The notes under the pieces are model-generated. The model did no database searches, had not been told where the DNA came from, and saw only the letters and a list, made by a program, of their open reading frames with translations. Below are positions 44,271-53,985 of a stretch of DNA of 64,000 bases, one piece after another. Positions within the stretch are counted from its first letter, which is position 1; the number at the start of each line of letters is the position of its first letter. Location of the stretch: contig NZ_BTHK01000013.1 in assembly GCF_033242365.1 (NCBI RefSeq), positions 1-64,000 of the forward strand, in the 5' to 3' direction. This stretch comes from Lachnoanaerobaculum sanguinis. Its GTDB lineage: Bacteria; Bacillota; Clostridia; Lachnospirales; Lachnospiraceae. The position numbers were made by a program, and so were the translations under genes.

Positions 44271-44743
44271 GTGTATTTATCCTCTTTTCTTATAGTAGCC
44301 GTTCTAAAACTCATGCTGATAGCTCCAAAAAAATAAGGGAATGACTCCTCTTCCTGGAGAGCCCATTCAAAAGGGTGCTGGTCGTCATTTAAAAACATGA
44401 ACTGTTTTGACAAGATAGGATTTTTTAAAAATCTCTCTTCAATTTTCTGTATTATTTCTAGCAATGTCGTATGACCATTATTATTCAAATCATCATCAAA
44501 ACATCCGAGAATTAACATTACCTGAACTTCTTGTGCTTCTACCCATCCCTTAACTTTTCCTTCTAAAACTCTAACAATAATATATGGGACTGGATCCGGG
44601 GCATCCTCATCTTCTCGAATTGGAAGATTTTGAGCATGTATATTTAACGGCCCATACTTACCAAGAGAATCCTTAAATAAATCTTTTTCAAAAATACCAC
44701 TGATATCTTTCATTAATTCTTTTTGAAGATTTCCTGCAGTCAT
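44267..44743 (-). CDS. Putative tail completion / terminator-type phage protein
   Basis: A 158-residue protein: VPYIIVRVLEGKVKGW, then EVQVMLILGCFDDD and TLLEIIQKIEERFLKNPIL, the pattern of the tail completion (gp37-like) proteins between the minor tail and sheath genes. The assignment rests on pattern and position. Confidence 0.65.
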   Translation of the reverse strand: MTAGNLQKELMKDISGIFEKDLFKDSLGKYGPLNIHAQNLPIREDEDAPDPVPYIIVRVLEGKVKGWVEAQEVQVMLILGCFDDDLNNNGHTTLLEIIQKIEERFLKNPILSKQFMFLNDDQHPFEWALQEEESFPYFFGAISMSFRTATIRKEDKYT

Positions 44744-45357
44744 TACCTACCTCCAAGTATCCTATTCGTTTCCCTGCTTATATGTTTTTTTAGGCTTTCC
44801 TGTATCTTAGGCTTTACAATCCCATAAACTTTCGCCTCGTTCCCAATCATTCTAGGAATTGAAGGACTGTAAAACTCCTTAAGCTTAGTTGTGTCCCCAC
44901 CGGTTCTTCTCCTCTCGGATATGCCTTTCGTGTATCTGCCGGGGGGATCTCTTCTAACTACAGCTGTATGTCCTGAATGATACTTCACAACAAACGCTTT
45001 CAATTTATCGTTCAATGACAAATCCTTTAAGGCTCCATCTTTGTACAGCTTACCCCTTGCACTTGCTCCTCCGCCATGTCTCCTATACTTAAAGTCTGAT
45101 AAAGCTGTAGCCTTACCGGTTATCTTTAAAGTCGCAACAAGATTTGAAGCAGTTGCATTTTTCTGCCTAATTGCTTTTTTAAATCTTGGAGATTTTACAG
45201 CGTATGTCTCTCTCGCTTTATCTGCCAGAGCTGTCTTTGCGTCTCTGGCAGTAGCGTTTAAGGCTTTTTTTATAACATTAGGCACTTGATTTTCAAACAA
45301 CAAAAGTTTTGCTCTAATCCTTGATACATCTACTTCATCAACTCCGAACTCAATCAT
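44743..45357 (-). CDS. Minor tail protein Z-like (head-tail joining)
   Basis: A 204-residue basic protein: VPNVIKKALNATARDAKTAL, then KAIRQKNATASNLVATLKI and FVVKYHSGHTAVVRRDPPG. The length and motifs resemble the prophage minor tail protein Z (GPZ) family, needed at the head-tail junction. It overlaps both neighbours by one to four bases. Confidence 0.8.
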   Translation of the reverse strand: MIEFGVDEVDVSRIRAKLLLFENQVPNVIKKALNATARDAKTALADKARETYAVKSPRFKKAIRQKNATASNLVATLKITGKATALSDFKYRRHGGGASARGKLYKDGALKDLSLNDKLKAFVVKYHSGHTAVVRRDPPGRYTKGISERRRTGGDTTKLKEFYSPSIPRMIGNEAKVYGIVKPKIQESLKKHISRETNRILGGR

Positions 45358-45689
45358 TTGCTTCTATTTCCCTCCAATGTTATCGTATAAAGGCCATACT
45401 CATCTGTAGAGTCAACAACTAAATAGCGCTTGCCATCAAGCATGATTTGCCTTCCGATTGCAGGCAACGGTCCGAAGTCCTTCGCTTTCACATAAATCAG
45501 CTTTTGCTTAACATACACCCCATCCATATTAGACTTCGCTTTCTTTTCTCGCTCTATAACTTCGTTGTCATCAATCTGAATCGGCATATCCCTTCCATCC
45601 ACATTGTGGATATCTGAAAATTCCGAAGTATTTATAAATATGTTATCAATGTCCTGATTTATAATTTCTTTGAATGACTTTCGTACCAT
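45354..45689 (-). CDS. Head-tail joining protein (FII/attachment-like)
   Basis: A 111-residue protein with NVDGRDMPIQIDDNEVIERE and QIMLDGKRYLVVDSTDEYGLYTITLE, resembling the phage head-tail attachment family (lambda FII-type; PF05354). It lies between the connector-region gene and the Z-like gene. Confidence 0.65.
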   Translation of the reverse strand: MVRKSFKEIINQDIDNIFINTSEFSDIHNVDGRDMPIQIDDNEVIEREKKAKSNMDGVYVKQKLIYVKAKDFGPLPAIGRQIMLDGKRYLVVDSTDEYGLYTITLEGNRSK

Positions 45690-45694
45690 TATTC

Positions 45695-46006
45695 CTACTT
45701 TCTTGCCCTGGCAGTTGTCTTTGGAACTATTCCCACAAGATTTTCATCTGTCTCTGCACCTACCGCATCTCCGACAAGCCCTGCCTCTGCAGACATAGGA
45801 ATTGCCTTTGTAGGCGAAACCACCTCTGCTTCCACTACACTATCTGCAGTGCCATCCGACTCGATTCCTTCATCATCTACCCACTCTGCAGTTTCTGCAT
45901 CAATCCAAGCTTTCACCATATCAGGATCATTTGCAATCAACTCCTCACCTACTTCATACTGCTTTGACAGATAAAGTATCGGATATTTAGCTATAAGCTT
46001 CTGCAT
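45695..46006 (-). CDS. Hypothetical head-region protein
   Basis: A 103-residue protein with an ordered N-terminal third (LIAKYPILYLSKQYEVGEEL) and a low-complexity Ala/Glu/Asp/Val-rich tail. It resembles short connector or head accessory proteins, but no family is clear. Confidence 0.6.
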   Translation of the reverse strand: MQKLIAKYPILYLSKQYEVGEELIANDPDMVKAWIDAETAEWVDDEGIESDGTADSVVEAEVVSPTKAIPMSAEAGLVGDAVGAETDENLVGIVPKTTARARK

Positions 46007-46015
46007 AGTGACCTC

Positions 46016-46342
46016 CTATCCGATTTTTACTTTGATAGATGTAGCACTTGCTGCTGTATCCTCTGCCGCATAACCTGCCACTGCATTGCTTCCTGCTGTC
46101 TCAGTTATTCCGTTTCCATCAAAGTATACCGTTGTACCCATTTTGATTTCATTTGTTCCTGTCTTTTTAAATTCGTATACACCTGCTACATGAAGAACTC
46201 CTGTCGCCTTAGGATTAATATCATCACCTGCGATACCAATCCTTGTTCCGATTTTTACAACAGTACCAACTTCAATCTTGCTGCTTCCGGTATTTGTATA
46301 ATCGAGAGCCTCACCTCTCTGAAAATATGTAGCACTTGCCAT
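46016..46342 (-). CDS. Capsid decoration-like protein (DUF2190 family)
   Basis: The 108-residue protein has the DUF2190 pattern: FQRGEALDYTNTG, then IGTRIGIAGDDI, GVLHVAGVYEFKK and TVYFDG. These small beta-tulip proteins sit directly after the major capsid gene in many phages and decorate or stabilise the capsid. Confidence 0.85.
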   Translation of the reverse strand: MASATYFQRGEALDYTNTGSSKIEVGTVVKIGTRIGIAGDDINPKATGVLHVAGVYEFKKTGTNEIKMGTTVYFDGNGITETAGSNAVAGYAAEDTAASATSIKVKIG

Positions 46343-46359
46343 TGTTATTTACCTCCTTT

Positions 46360-47886
46360 TTATGCCAGTGGATCGCCAACCACTATTCCGTTGTTCCTAA
46401 CCGCACCTCTCCAGTCCATAACTGCAACACCCCAGTCAAGATATATATCCCAAACGAATCCAAGCTGTCCTGGTGTTTCCATTCTGCGTATAGTTGGGAT
46501 TTCCTGCCCGTTGAGGTAATCAACTTCAATAAAGTCGGTATCATCCTGATGTCCGATTAAGAACCAAGGCATTGTCTTTCCATATCCACCGCAAAGCGCA
46601 TTAATTGTAGGCTCTTCCACAATTTCGATTGAACTTGCATATCTAAAGAGCGGATTGACTGCCTGAGTGTTACCTGATGTGTTGATTGTCGGACTGTTAA
46701 AGATTGTAAACACATCAAATCCCATTCCTGACGGAACAACGAGTGTTGCCGGTCTCACAATTATTGCATCTCCAAACTCATCCAACTGACCCTGAAGAGC
46801 CAAGATCATCTTTTGCATTGACTCTCTTGTTATTCCTGTCCCTGTTGCCAGAACATTCTTGTGGCTGTTTGAGAAGAGCGGAGTTCCATCATATATTGCC
46901 GGGTTTTTAAGCAAAATGTTGTAAACCTGCTTATTTATTGTTTTTCTTGCACTAGCAGCATACTTAGCAGGAATTTTAGTTACAAGATCGATATCATCAT
47001 TGATAAATGCCTGCCTTGTAAGGGTAAACTGTCGACCATATGTCTTGAGCTTTCTTGTAGGACGCTTTACATCATTAAATGTATCATGCTTAAGCTCACC
47101 TCCCTCGGGCACCTCAAGAAACTCTCCTGCAGGTCCTGCCAAGTAGTTATTATCATTTGTCTTAAAATCCTTTAAGCTTCCCTTTTTTGTCCATCTGTCA
47201 AAAGTTACAGCAACAGTCTTATGTCCCTCTACATATGCCTTATTAATGGCATTGTCTAAAATTGCCGGGAATGCAGCAGTCGGATTATAATACTGTCTCT
47301 GAAGCATTCCAAAAAGCTCATCAGATGTTCTTCGATTTAAATTGCCATCTCCATCTCCTGAAAGACACTCAATAGCCAAGTCACGAAGAGACATTCCCAT
47401 CATCTGCCTTGATCCATCAGCAGGATTGTTGAGGCTCATTCCACTTCTAAGAAGCAATGCATCAGCAGCCGCCTCTCTGAATTTATCCTCTGCTGTTTTG
47501 ATTACATCAACACCTCTTGCCGCAATTGGAGCACCATTCTTTCTTACATGATCAAGAGCAGCCGCTCTCACAGCATCAACAGTTGCCTCCCCATCAATGT
47601 ATGGCTTCGCATCCATTCCAAACTCGCCACAAATATCTGTGATAGTTCTTATTCTGTTTCTCTCATCCTGAAGTGCTCTCTGAACATCAGTATTTGAATC
47701 CGCACTTCCAGTCTCTTCATTCTGCTCCTCTGCTGAAATCTCTACATTTAAAGTTTCAATTTCCCTTTGAAGAGAATCAAACTCAACCTGCTCTTCTGCA
47801 GTCAAGTCTCTTCCTGCATTCTTTGCAGCATTAACTATTTCCTGCTGCCTTGATAGCTTTGCCTGTCTTTGTGCTTTCTTGTTCAT
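46360..47886 (-). CDS. Major capsid protein with N-terminal scaffolding segment (Mu gpT-like)
   Basis: A 508-residue precursor. Residues 1-110 form a charged coiled-coil (EQVEFDSLQREIETLNVEIS) likely to act as scaffold and be cut by the protease encoded just upstream. The rest shows the Mu gpT/HK97-fold pattern: YGRQFTLTRQAFINDDIDLV, GTPLFSNSHKN, RPATLVVPSG and a C-terminal DWRGAVRNNGIVVGDPLA. It forms the icosahedral shell. Confidence 0.9.
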   Translation of the reverse strand: MNKKAQRQAKLSRQQEIVNAAKNAGRDLTAEEQVEFDSLQREIETLNVEISAEEQNEETGSADSNTDVQRALQDERNRIRTITDICGEFGMDAKPYIDGEATVDAVRAAALDHVRKNGAPIAARGVDVIKTAEDKFREAAADALLLRSGMSLNNPADGSRQMMGMSLRDLAIECLSGDGDGNLNRRTSDELFGMLQRQYYNPTAAFPAILDNAINKAYVEGHKTVAVTFDRWTKKGSLKDFKTNDNNYLAGPAGEFLEVPEGGELKHDTFNDVKRPTRKLKTYGRQFTLTRQAFINDDIDLVTKIPAKYAASARKTINKQVYNILLKNPAIYDGTPLFSNSHKNVLATGTGITRESMQKMILALQGQLDEFGDAIIVRPATLVVPSGMGFDVFTIFNSPTINTSGNTQAVNPLFRYASSIEIVEEPTINALCGGYGKTMPWFLIGHQDDTDFIEVDYLNGQEIPTIRRMETPGQLGFVWDIYLDWGVAVMDWRGAVRNNGIVVGDPLA

Positions 47887-47888
47887 AA

Positions 47889-48536
47889 TTAGTTACCTCC
47901 TTGAACATTTGTTTTATTTATCTGAATCTGTCTTTCAAACCAATCCATAGAGCGTTTTGCCTTAAATACCGGTTGCTCAGACAGTTCCCTTCCAACTCCA
48001 ACTGTCGGATCTGCAGGAACACTTACTATTGAAATTTCATAAGGTGTCCACTTCCTTGCAATTGCAGCAGGACCTATGGCCTTACCATCAGCCGACTGTT
48101 TGCCTTGTGCCACTTCTTCCCAAGATTCGATTTGATATCCTACCGATACTCCTTTAAGAGTACCGTTGGCAACCTTTTGGAATATGCGCTCAGATTCCTC
48201 ATCCGAATCAAACTCGACTTCTGCCATTCCTCTTCCGCCTTCAATCCACGCTTTAGCAATCTTTCCGATTACTGCATCACGATTGTGGTTAAAAAGTAGG
48301 CAGCCAATCTCATTAATTCTTGTTAAATCCACAGCACCTTCCGAGTGATCCAAAACTTCAGCACCCCAGTATCTTTGATAGGGTTCTTCAGACGAAAAAG
48401 AGAGGATAAACTTTCGCTCATTTCCCTCTCCACTTAATGCCCTTATGCTATTTTCAACCATCTCTCTTCTTGCCGCAGTCCTACCATTCTCAACAGGCTT
48501 ATCTCTTTGCTGTTGAATCATCTTCCTCGTTTTCAT
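47889..48536 (-). CDS. Prohead protease, HK97/S78 family
   Basis: A 215-residue serine protease that matures the capsid. FILSFSSEEPYQRYWGAEVL, then INEIGCLLFNHNRDAVIGKI (with the catalytic His) and GVSVGYQIES (with the Ser) match the family. The frame continues to 48560, but the ATG at 48536 follows GGAGG by 6 nt. It overlaps the end of the portal gene by 38 nt and lies just before the capsid gene. Confidence 0.9.
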   Translation of the reverse strand: MKTRKMIQQQRDKPVENGRTAARREMVENSIRALSGEGNERKFILSFSSEEPYQRYWGAEVLDHSEGAVDLTRINEIGCLLFNHNRDAVIGKIAKAWIEGGRGMAEVEFDSDEESERIFQKVANGTLKGVSVGYQIESWEEVAQGKQSADGKAIGPAAIARKWTPYEISIVSVPADPTVGVGRELSEQPVFKAKRSMDWFERQIQINKTNVQGGN

Positions 48537-49994
48537 AGAGTTCCTCCTTTGTTTTATCAAAAATCACACTTCCCATGTCAATTCCAAACTCTCTGGCATA
48601 ATCAAGAACATCTGCGATTTCCTCGATTTGCTCCTTCCAATCTTTTCCTTGCTCTGCCGCAATCTGTTTGAATGTTTTTTGCCCGGTATTAAGTGCAATC
48701 CTGTTCGCATTTGCTTCCTTTTGCGGATCAATCCACTTTTTAGGAGCTATGATCCACGTATGGTCCAGATATTTATCTTTATTTTTCCAAAAATCTTTTA
48801 TCTGAATATTCCCTGATAACCACAAGGATATAACAAATGTCTCAAATATTTCATCCATTACTTCAGTGAGCATTTCCTTTTCTTCTGCATAAGTCATCTC
48901 ATCCTCTATAATTCCCTGCCTTGTTGAAGAATAATTGCTTTCACTCATATCACGGCTTGTTGCCTCATAACTGATACCCTGCCCTGCACCGACAAGTCTT
49001 TGCTGGAGCTTTATATAGCTTGCAGCATCTGTAGCCTGTCCTGCAGGGTTGACTACTTGTATCTCATCTCCTGCATTAAGCTCCTTAATCATTCCGGGTG
49101 TTATGGATTTGCCTTGGTAATCATGCAACGATCCTTGACCTACTCCAATTCCTCGTCCAATCCCTGTAGTTGGTATTGTTTTCTTTATAAATACTGAAAG
49201 GCAGGCCGCTATTCTCTCTTTTACTGATACCGCCACCATGAACTCATTTGCATCACGAATTCTTGTGATTGTGGGGCTCATATCACTCATTTCTCTTATC
49301 TGTGACGGTCTATGCTTTGTATAAAGGAATATAACATCCTTTGCCTCAATATAGACAGGCGTTGTCAGTGCCAAATTGTCAACAGGATATTGCCTGATCC
49401 AATACCCAGCCGGTCTATTAAACTCATTCAATTCTATTCCGCCAACCACCTTGTTGCCTATATTTTGTGGAGTCATCTGTGAACTATCCAATTCATCCAC
49501 CTCAAATGTCTGAAGTTTAAATGGCAAAAAACCATCACTGGTGTATCTCTTTACTATAAGGATTCCACCGTCTATTTTTTTCTCTTCATGCACATTCTCA
49601 TCATCTGAGTAAATGACTGAGTTCCTGTAACATCGCAATTCTGTTTCTTACACCACTTTTTCCATGCAGTTTCTATTGAATCATTTAATTCATCACTTCC
49701 GGTTTTCGCCTGAAGAATATAACCTCCACCGATTACATTTCTCTTATAAGCTCCAATGACAGAATTCATCATATCTGAATTCCGTTCCAGATCTCTTGCC
49801 CTCGCCCTGACATTGTCACGGCTATATTTATCTGTATACTCTGCAGATTGATTTACCACTCTCCAATTAGCATTCCCTCTTGAGTAGTCACCTGCATCAT
49901 AGCTCCTCATTTCATAAAGACTCTGCCTCCATGCCTCTCTTTTCGCTCCCCACTCAGGAGAGATAAAGGATATAATGTTATCCAACCAACTCAC
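48499..49994 (-). pseudogene. Portal protein, lambda type, split into two frames
   Basis: The portal is the dodecameric DNA gate of the head. The 5' part (49572-49994) encodes 140 residues, NVIGGGYILQAKTGS to TQSFTQMMRMCMKRKK, then TAG. The -1 frame continues with IDGGILIVKRYTSDGFLPFK to 48499, the normal next part of such portals. The break is at a run of seven A (49575-49581) that also forms a slippery A-AAA-AAA. With one more A, or with a -1 shift, the product is 498 residues, the usual length. An indel mutation, a sequencing error in the homopolymer and programmed slippage are all possible. Confidence 0.85.
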
Positions 49995-49999
49995 ACTTA

Positions 50000-50224
50000 T
50001 TACCTCCCACTAAATATCGCAACATAGGTGTCATCCAGCAGGTGATTACCATTCTCTGATTGAACCTGAGCCATCAAATCATTCTTCATTTTGTATAATA
50101 GATTCAAATCAGCTCTTGTCATTTGCCTTGTACCTATCTTGTACGACTGTCCACCGACAAGGACTGAGTATATCGCATTATTAACTTCTTCAAGCATTTC
50201 ATTTGCCGTATAATTGTTATTCAT
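50000..50224 (-). CDS. Head-tail joining protein, lambda gpW family
   Basis: A 74-residue protein: ANEMLEEVNNAIYSVLVGGQSYKI and ADLNLLYKMKNDLMAQV match gpW-type neck proteins. It lies between the large terminase and portal genes, the lambda order. Confidence 0.85.
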   Translation of the reverse strand: MNNNYTANEMLEEVNNAIYSVLVGGQSYKIGTRQMTRADLNLLYKMKNDLMAQVQSENGNHLLDDTYVAIFSGR

Positions 50225-50241
50225 TGCAAATCTCCTTAACC

Positions 50242-52107
50242 TTAAATATTCCAGTTCTCATTTGTTCGAATCCATTGTTCTTCAGGAAAGTGCTTTGTAT
50301 CATCTTGCTTTGTGCTCTTCTCTACATTCTCAACAACATTATCAAGATGCATTGTTCTCACTCCAAGAATATCCGCTGCACATAGTGCATAAACCTCGCA
50401 GTCAAGATAGTGGTTATCAGCATGAGCTGTTTTTGGTCTCCACTCTTGCTTAACTACACCTTTCCCATTTTTAACATTAACCTTGTGTTCTGCAGTTACT
50501 TGTGTCGCATACTCCATATCACAATTTTTGTACACCATCCATGAACCGGTTCCATTATCTTTCCTCATACGTCCTGCAATCATATCCTTATATTTACCGG
50601 TATCAACAAGTACAAGGTTCATTCCGTAAGCTTTGCTGTCAGCCTTGTTTACTTTAGATAATTTATAATGAGTAAGCATATTATTTGAAGCGCCCTTACT
50701 TGGTAATGCCCACTCGGAGTTGTTTGCACAGAAATCATATACCCTATCGGTATCATTACCTGAATCTATCAATGCGAGTGCAACTACAAGAGGAGTACTG
50801 TCAGGCATCTGGTACGACAAATTCATTATTCTTTCCACTTCCTGGAATGAATATGCTTGGCCATGTGCTATATTTTGACTTGTGAAGAAGTCTCCCCATG
50901 CTCTTATGCTCCAATAAAAGCAGTTTTCCTGAACATCCACTCCTGCAGTAAGAACCTTTGTCCACTCAGGAACAATAAACTCTTCATACTCTGTCTGTCT
51001 TTCCATAACGAGATCTGCACTGGTCTTAAGTTTTGTATCCTCCCAAGGCTCTGCCAGCCAGCTGTTTACAAAGTTTTGCAGCTTCTCGGGATCATCATGA
51101 CTTTCAAGGAATTCTTTTGCAACCTCAGAGAACCTCACAAAAGGCGAATACAATGTATTCATCCAGAATGCAACTTTTCTTGCGAACTTAGTGTTCTCCT
51201 TGACAACTCTCCATTCTCCAAGTCTAAGCATATCCGGTTTATCTCTATCTGTTATTATGCATCCACATTCTTGGCACACATACGTTGCGAACTCTGCACG
51301 GTCTGCATAGCTCATATCCTCACCCTTGGGGAATTGGATTTGTTTCATCTTTAATTCAATATACTCTCCACAATGTGGACATGGCACAAAGTAATGCTTT
51401 TCAATATCAGCATCTTCCATAGCTTTCCATATATGCCCCTCTCTTAAGGTGGGCGTACTCGTCAGGAATATTTTTTTATTATGGAATGTTTTTGTTCTCT
51501 CTCTTGCAAGAGAAATTGGATCCGCCTCCTTCTTACTTGCACCGGGATACTTATCTACCTCATCAAGGAATAAATATCTTATAGCTCTACTTGAAAGACT
51601 TGAAGGAGAGTTGGAACCTGCCAACGTTAGATACATGCTGTCAAACTGCAGTTCCAGTTTTGTTGATTCATTTTCTGAAAACCTACTTTTTAAATTTGGC
51701 GATGCTTTTATCATTGGTTGCAATCTTTTGTCTGAAATCGACTCTGCAAGTTTATCAGTTGGGTACACTATCATTGTAGGAGCAGGGTCCTGTTGTATGA
51801 TATATCCAACCATGTTCTGCAGGCACTCAGTACCACCTACCTGCGTTGGCTTCACATATACAATTTCCTCAGTTTCGTAATTATTAAACTCATCCATGAT
51901 TCCTTGTAAATATGGAGTATGCTCCGTTCTCCACGGTCCCGGCATAGCGGAGGTTTTAGCATCCAATATCCTGTACTTATCCGCCCATTGCGTAACGGTT
52001 ATATTTTCAGGTGGCTTTAAAAATCTCAGTGCTTCTTTCTGATAATTTGTAATCTCGAATTTACGGAACGGATTTCTTGCCACTCTTTTTCTTTTCCAAT
52101 TCTTCAT
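50242..52107 (-). CDS. Terminase large subunit (GpA family)
   Basis: The 621-residue packaging ATPase/nuclease shows the GpA pattern: NITVTQWADKYRIL near the start, MPGPWRTEHTPYLQGIMD, KPTQVGGTECLQN as the ATPase region, YLFLDEVDKYPG as Walker B, and C-terminal nuclease motifs around VDVQENCFYWSI and DSGNDTDRVYDF. A CPHCGEYIE ... CQECGCII zinc-ribbon lies at about 245-290. Such enzymes usually package at cos ends. It overlaps the small subunit by 47 nt. Confidence 0.94.
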   Translation of the reverse strand: MKNWKRKRVARNPFRKFEITNYQKEALRFLKPPENITVTQWADKYRILDAKTSAMPGPWRTEHTPYLQGIMDEFNNYETEEIVYVKPTQVGGTECLQNMVGYIIQQDPAPTMIVYPTDKLAESISDKRLQPMIKASPNLKSRFSENESTKLELQFDSMYLTLAGSNSPSSLSSRAIRYLFLDEVDKYPGASKKEADPISLARERTKTFHNKKIFLTSTPTLREGHIWKAMEDADIEKHYFVPCPHCGEYIELKMKQIQFPKGEDMSYADRAEFATYVCQECGCIITDRDKPDMLRLGEWRVVKENTKFARKVAFWMNTLYSPFVRFSEVAKEFLESHDDPEKLQNFVNSWLAEPWEDTKLKTSADLVMERQTEYEEFIVPEWTKVLTAGVDVQENCFYWSIRAWGDFFTSQNIAHGQAYSFQEVERIMNLSYQMPDSTPLVVALALIDSGNDTDRVYDFCANNSEWALPSKGASNNMLTHYKLSKVNKADSKAYGMNLVLVDTGKYKDMIAGRMRKDNGTGSWMVYKNCDMEYATQVTAEHKVNVKNGKGVVKQEWRPKTAHADNHYLDCEVYALCAADILGVRTMHLDNVVENVEKSTKQDDTKHFPEEQWIRTNENWNI

Positions 52108-52621
52108 GGGTACAGCCTGCCACCACGAAGCCGTCCATTAATCTTATTACTTCTGAATTCAAATCTTTCTCTACCGCTCTAAGCTCTAAAGGATCACAAT
52201 GACCAATGATTCTTCCGGTCAGTCTACTCGGCAAAGACAAAGCAAATTTTTTAAAAGAGGTAAAAAAACGGACATAGTCCATCTTTACCTCTTCGATATC
52301 AATATACTTTCCTGATGCTATCTCTGTCTTTAATCTATGCATTTCTCCTTGCGATTCCTTCAAGGCTATTTCTGCCTGCAGTTTCTGTTCCTTCAGCTCC
52401 ATTTCTTTTTCCGACTTACTTTTCCCATATGCCTTGTCAGAAAGATATTTTATATATCGTTGAATTGTTGGAGCAAGTTCATATCTATTTCCCTCAGAGG
52501 TCTTTGTTGTCGCTATTATGCCTTCTTGTGTAAGCTGTTGAACTCTTCTGACTGATACTCCAAAAAGTGTAGCTATGACTTCCACTCTATAAAAGCCACT
52601 TTGTTGCTGTTCTTCTGCCAT
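52061..52621 (-). CDS. Terminase small subunit (Nu1-like)
   Basis: A 186-residue DNA-binding protein: YRVEVIATLFGVSVRRVQQLTQ is a winged-helix recognition module of the Nu1 type, followed by a long charged helix (KEQKLQAEIALKESQGEMHR). It recognises the packaging site and recruits the large subunit. Its ATG overlaps the stop of the upstream methylase. Confidence 0.87.
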   Translation of the reverse strand: MAEEQQQSGFYRVEVIATLFGVSVRRVQQLTQEGIIATTKTSEGNRYELAPTIQRYIKYLSDKAYGKSKSEKEMELKEQKLQAEIALKESQGEMHRLKTEIASGKYIDIEEVKMDYVRFFTSFKKFALSLPSRLTGRIIGHCDPLELRAVEKDLNSEVIRLMDGFVVAGCTHEELEKKKSGKKSVP

Positions 52622-53976
52622 CAGCCATCACCTCCGGATATTTTAACTGCACTCTGCCCGGTATATTCCTCCCATCTTTTCACAATTACATCGCAGAACT
52701 TTTCGTCTAACTCCATTAAGAATGCTGTTCTCCCAAGTTGCTCTGCCGCCATCAATGTACTTCCACTTCCGCCAAACAAGTCAAGAACATTCCACCCCGA
52801 CTTACTTGAGTTACTCATAAGTCTACCAACCAAGGTCACAGGTTTCATTGTTGGATGAATATCATTTCTGGCAGGTTTGTTTTCATAAATCACCGATGTC
52901 TGGTCTTTATACTTTCTATGTAAATCTTTGATATATGCTACAAGTTCAGCCTTCTTCATTGCTTCGAAGTCTACATCATCTTCTAAAATAACAGTATCCT
53001 GAGTTCTATCATTAATGAAATAGTGCGCTGCACCCTCTTTCCATCCATAAAGACACGGCTCATGCCTCCATTGATAATCCTGTCTGCCCAGTACAAATGT
53101 GTTTTTCTCCCATATCAAGCACTGCGAAAGCTTCAACCCTGCATCAAGGAATGCCTGTCTGAATATATGCCCGGTACTCTCAGCATGGAACACATATATA
53201 GCTGCACCCTCTCTCATAAATTCATATGCACTTTGATATATTTGAAGCATAAAAGAATAAAAACTCTCATTATCCATGTTGTCATTTTTTATTCTGCTAT
53301 TATTTCTATGTCCCTTCTGAAGATATGTATCCAGCATTTCTGCCTTGTCCCCATAGTTTACGTTATATGGTGGATCCGTAATAATTAAATCGGCTAATTC
53401 ACCTTTCATAAGAACTGCTACATCCTCTTGAGATGTAGAGTCTCCACACATTAATCTGTGACGACCCAATTTCCATACATCACCAAGTTTCGTTTTCGGC
53501 TCTGAAATCTGCTCAAGCATTTCGCTCTCGTCAAAGTCATCATCTATTGCTTCAGGTTCAATTGCAAGTCTATCAACCAAATCCGTTAACTCTTCAGATT
53601 CAAATCCGGTTAATGAAATATCATAATCTCCAAGGTCTAAATCAAGCAACAAATCCTTTAACTTTAACTCATCCCACTCACCGGTTATTTTATTAAGGGC
53701 AATATTGAGAGCCTTTTCTCTTTGCTTGTCTAGGCTGACAACTACTACATCCACCTCTTCATATCCTAAATCTTTTAGGACCGTGCATCTTTGATGTCCA
53801 CCAATAATAGTGCCATCTTCATTTATAATTATCGGATCTACATATCCGAACTCTTCTATGCTTCTCTTTATCTTCTGATACTCACTGTCCTCAGGTGTCA
53901 ATGCCTTCCTCGGATTATAGTCTGCCGCTTTTAAATCAGATAGCTTTCTTCTTTCAGTAGTTAAGTGTTGATTCAT
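52621..53976 (-). CDS. ParB-domain / DNA methyltransferase fusion
   Basis: A 451-residue two-domain protein. The N-terminal 150 residues are ParB-like: YNPRKALTPEDSEYQKIKRS, with the phosphate motif GGHQRC. The C-terminal part is a beta-class N4/N6 DNA methyltransferase: catalytic TDPPYNVNYG and the SAM motif NVLDLFGGSGSTL near the end. Such fusions are frequent in Firmicute phages and protect phage DNA or mark it before packaging; the target sequence cannot be read from the protein. Confidence 0.9.
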   Translation of the reverse strand: MNQHLTTERRKLSDLKAADYNPRKALTPEDSEYQKIKRSIEEFGYVDPIIINEDGTIIGGHQRCTVLKDLGYEEVDVVVVSLDKQREKALNIALNKITGEWDELKLKDLLLDLDLGDYDISLTGFESEELTDLVDRLAIEPEAIDDDFDESEMLEQISEPKTKLGDVWKLGRHRLMCGDSTSQEDVAVLMKGELADLIITDPPYNVNYGDKAEMLDTYLQKGHRNNSRIKNDNMDNESFYSFMLQIYQSAYEFMREGAAIYVFHAESTGHIFRQAFLDAGLKLSQCLIWEKNTFVLGRQDYQWRHEPCLYGWKEGAAHYFINDRTQDTVILEDDVDFEAMKKAELVAYIKDLHRKYKDQTSVIYENKPARNDIHPTMKPVTLVGRLMSNSSKSGWNVLDLFGGSGSTLMAAEQLGRTAFLMELDEKFCDVIVKRWEEYTGQSAVKISGGDG

Positions 53977-53985
53977 TTTACTCTC

